Source: Chitinophaga pinensis (GTDB lineage Bacteria; Bacteroidota; Bacteroidia; Flavobacteriales_D; Crocinitomicaceae). From it: 13,919 bases of DNA. How positions within the stretch are numbered: position 1 is the stretch's first letter; every line of letters begins with the position of its first letter. Shown piece by piece: positions 13,690 to 13,919 of this stretch. Location of the stretch: the NCBI GenBank assembly GCA_945897765.1, contig CAMDGP010000030.1, positions 1 through 13,919 of the forward strand, given 5' to 3'. The position numbers and the translations under genes were made by a program. The notes beneath the pieces were generated by a model, which saw only the letters and a program-made list of their open reading frames with translations, was not told the DNA's origin and did no database searches.

Positions 13690-13919
13690 GTTGTATTTTA
13701 TTTCAATCTCGTTTAATCTTAAAATTAATTCTTGATTTGAAAGTGCAAATTTCTTTAATGCAATAAATGCCCTTACGATTTCTACACTAATTAATCTCGC
13801 TTGTTTGCTTTTTAAGACATTTGATAACATTGCAACTCCATGTTCAGTAAAAGCAAATGGTAATGCTGAATTTGGTCGTTTTGTTTTTGATGTCATCACA
13901 ATTTGTGATGACATATTTT
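13582..13919 (-). CDS. Second ORF6N domain-containing protein, 5' end outside the window
   Basis: The frame is open to the window edge. About 112 residues are visible, ending with the same tail as the first copy (KIGFRNTD). The visible ORF6N end is NMSSQIVMTSKTKRPNSALPFAFTEHGVAMLS, which aligns with LRSQFVTLK...LPFAFTELGIAMLS of the first copy. The methionine at 13912-13914 is therefore internal and the true start lies beyond 13919. The middle (VLKSKQARLISVEIVRAFIALKKFALSNQELI) is clearly paralogous but diverged, while the last ~36 codons are nearly identical. This suggests tandem duplication followed by 3' gene conversion, or a recombined cassette. Same putative DNA-binding role as its neighbour. 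Confidence 0.88.
   Translation of the reverse strand, partial: NMSSQIVMTSKTKRPNSALPFAFTEHGVAMLSNVLKSKQARLISVEIVRAFIALKKFALSNQELILRLNEIEIKYNQKFSDIHQALNYLIQKDKKTISQKQREKIGFRNTD

Overview
The window looks like the chromosome of a Bacteroidota bacterium, most likely a Flavobacteriales member of the Crocinitomicaceae/Fluviicola type (inference). The reasons are low GC, A-rich start regions without Shine-Dalgarno sites, several exact TAnnTTTG -7 promoter boxes, a giant secreted BNR-repeat protein ending in a type IX secretion (T9SS) sorting domain, and tandem ORF6N genes.

Layout. Bases 1-152 hold the 3' end of a + strand gene. It converges on a minus-strand pair, an OmpR-family response regulator followed by tsaB (tRNA t6A synthesis), joined by a 4-bp ATGA overlap. 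A 540-bp spacer holds a compact minus-strand promoter-hairpin-U-tract unit, a candidate ~60-nt small RNA or attenuated leader. To its right a second response regulator reads on the + strand, followed closely by a secreted von Willebrand factor D-domain protein. Neither regulator has an adjacent histidine kinase. A 580-bp spacer carries nested inverted repeats that look like a dispersed intergenic element, and then a VanZ-like membrane protein.

The middle has a minus-strand pair, a small hypothetical protein coupled to a TPMT-family methyltransferase, perhaps with a 47-codon TTG-start membrane ORF behind it. Divergent from this pair are a lipoprotein and a 1140-residue secreted BNR/PKD/adhesin-like protein with a T9SS C-terminus, probably one surface-protein transcription unit. 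A cytoplasmic cyclophilin (minus) converges on it through a shared terminator hairpin. Divergent from the cyclophilin are an unrecognised 178-residue protein with a strong terminator and a LOG-family (cytokinin riboside phosphohydrolase-like) enzyme.

The right end has two tandem ORF6N-domain genes (minus), the second cut by the window edge. Their 3' ends and downstream flanks form a ~160-bp direct repeat of about 94% identity by hand count. One copy contains an extra GC-rich perfect palindrome. This is the most dynamic part of the window.

Most genes are housekeeping or ordinary accessory genes, and I see no clear new multi-gene system. The items most worth checking are the 1660-1735 RNA candidate, the 4560-4785 structured repeat, the ORF6N duplication with its palindrome, and the bacterial VWD protein.
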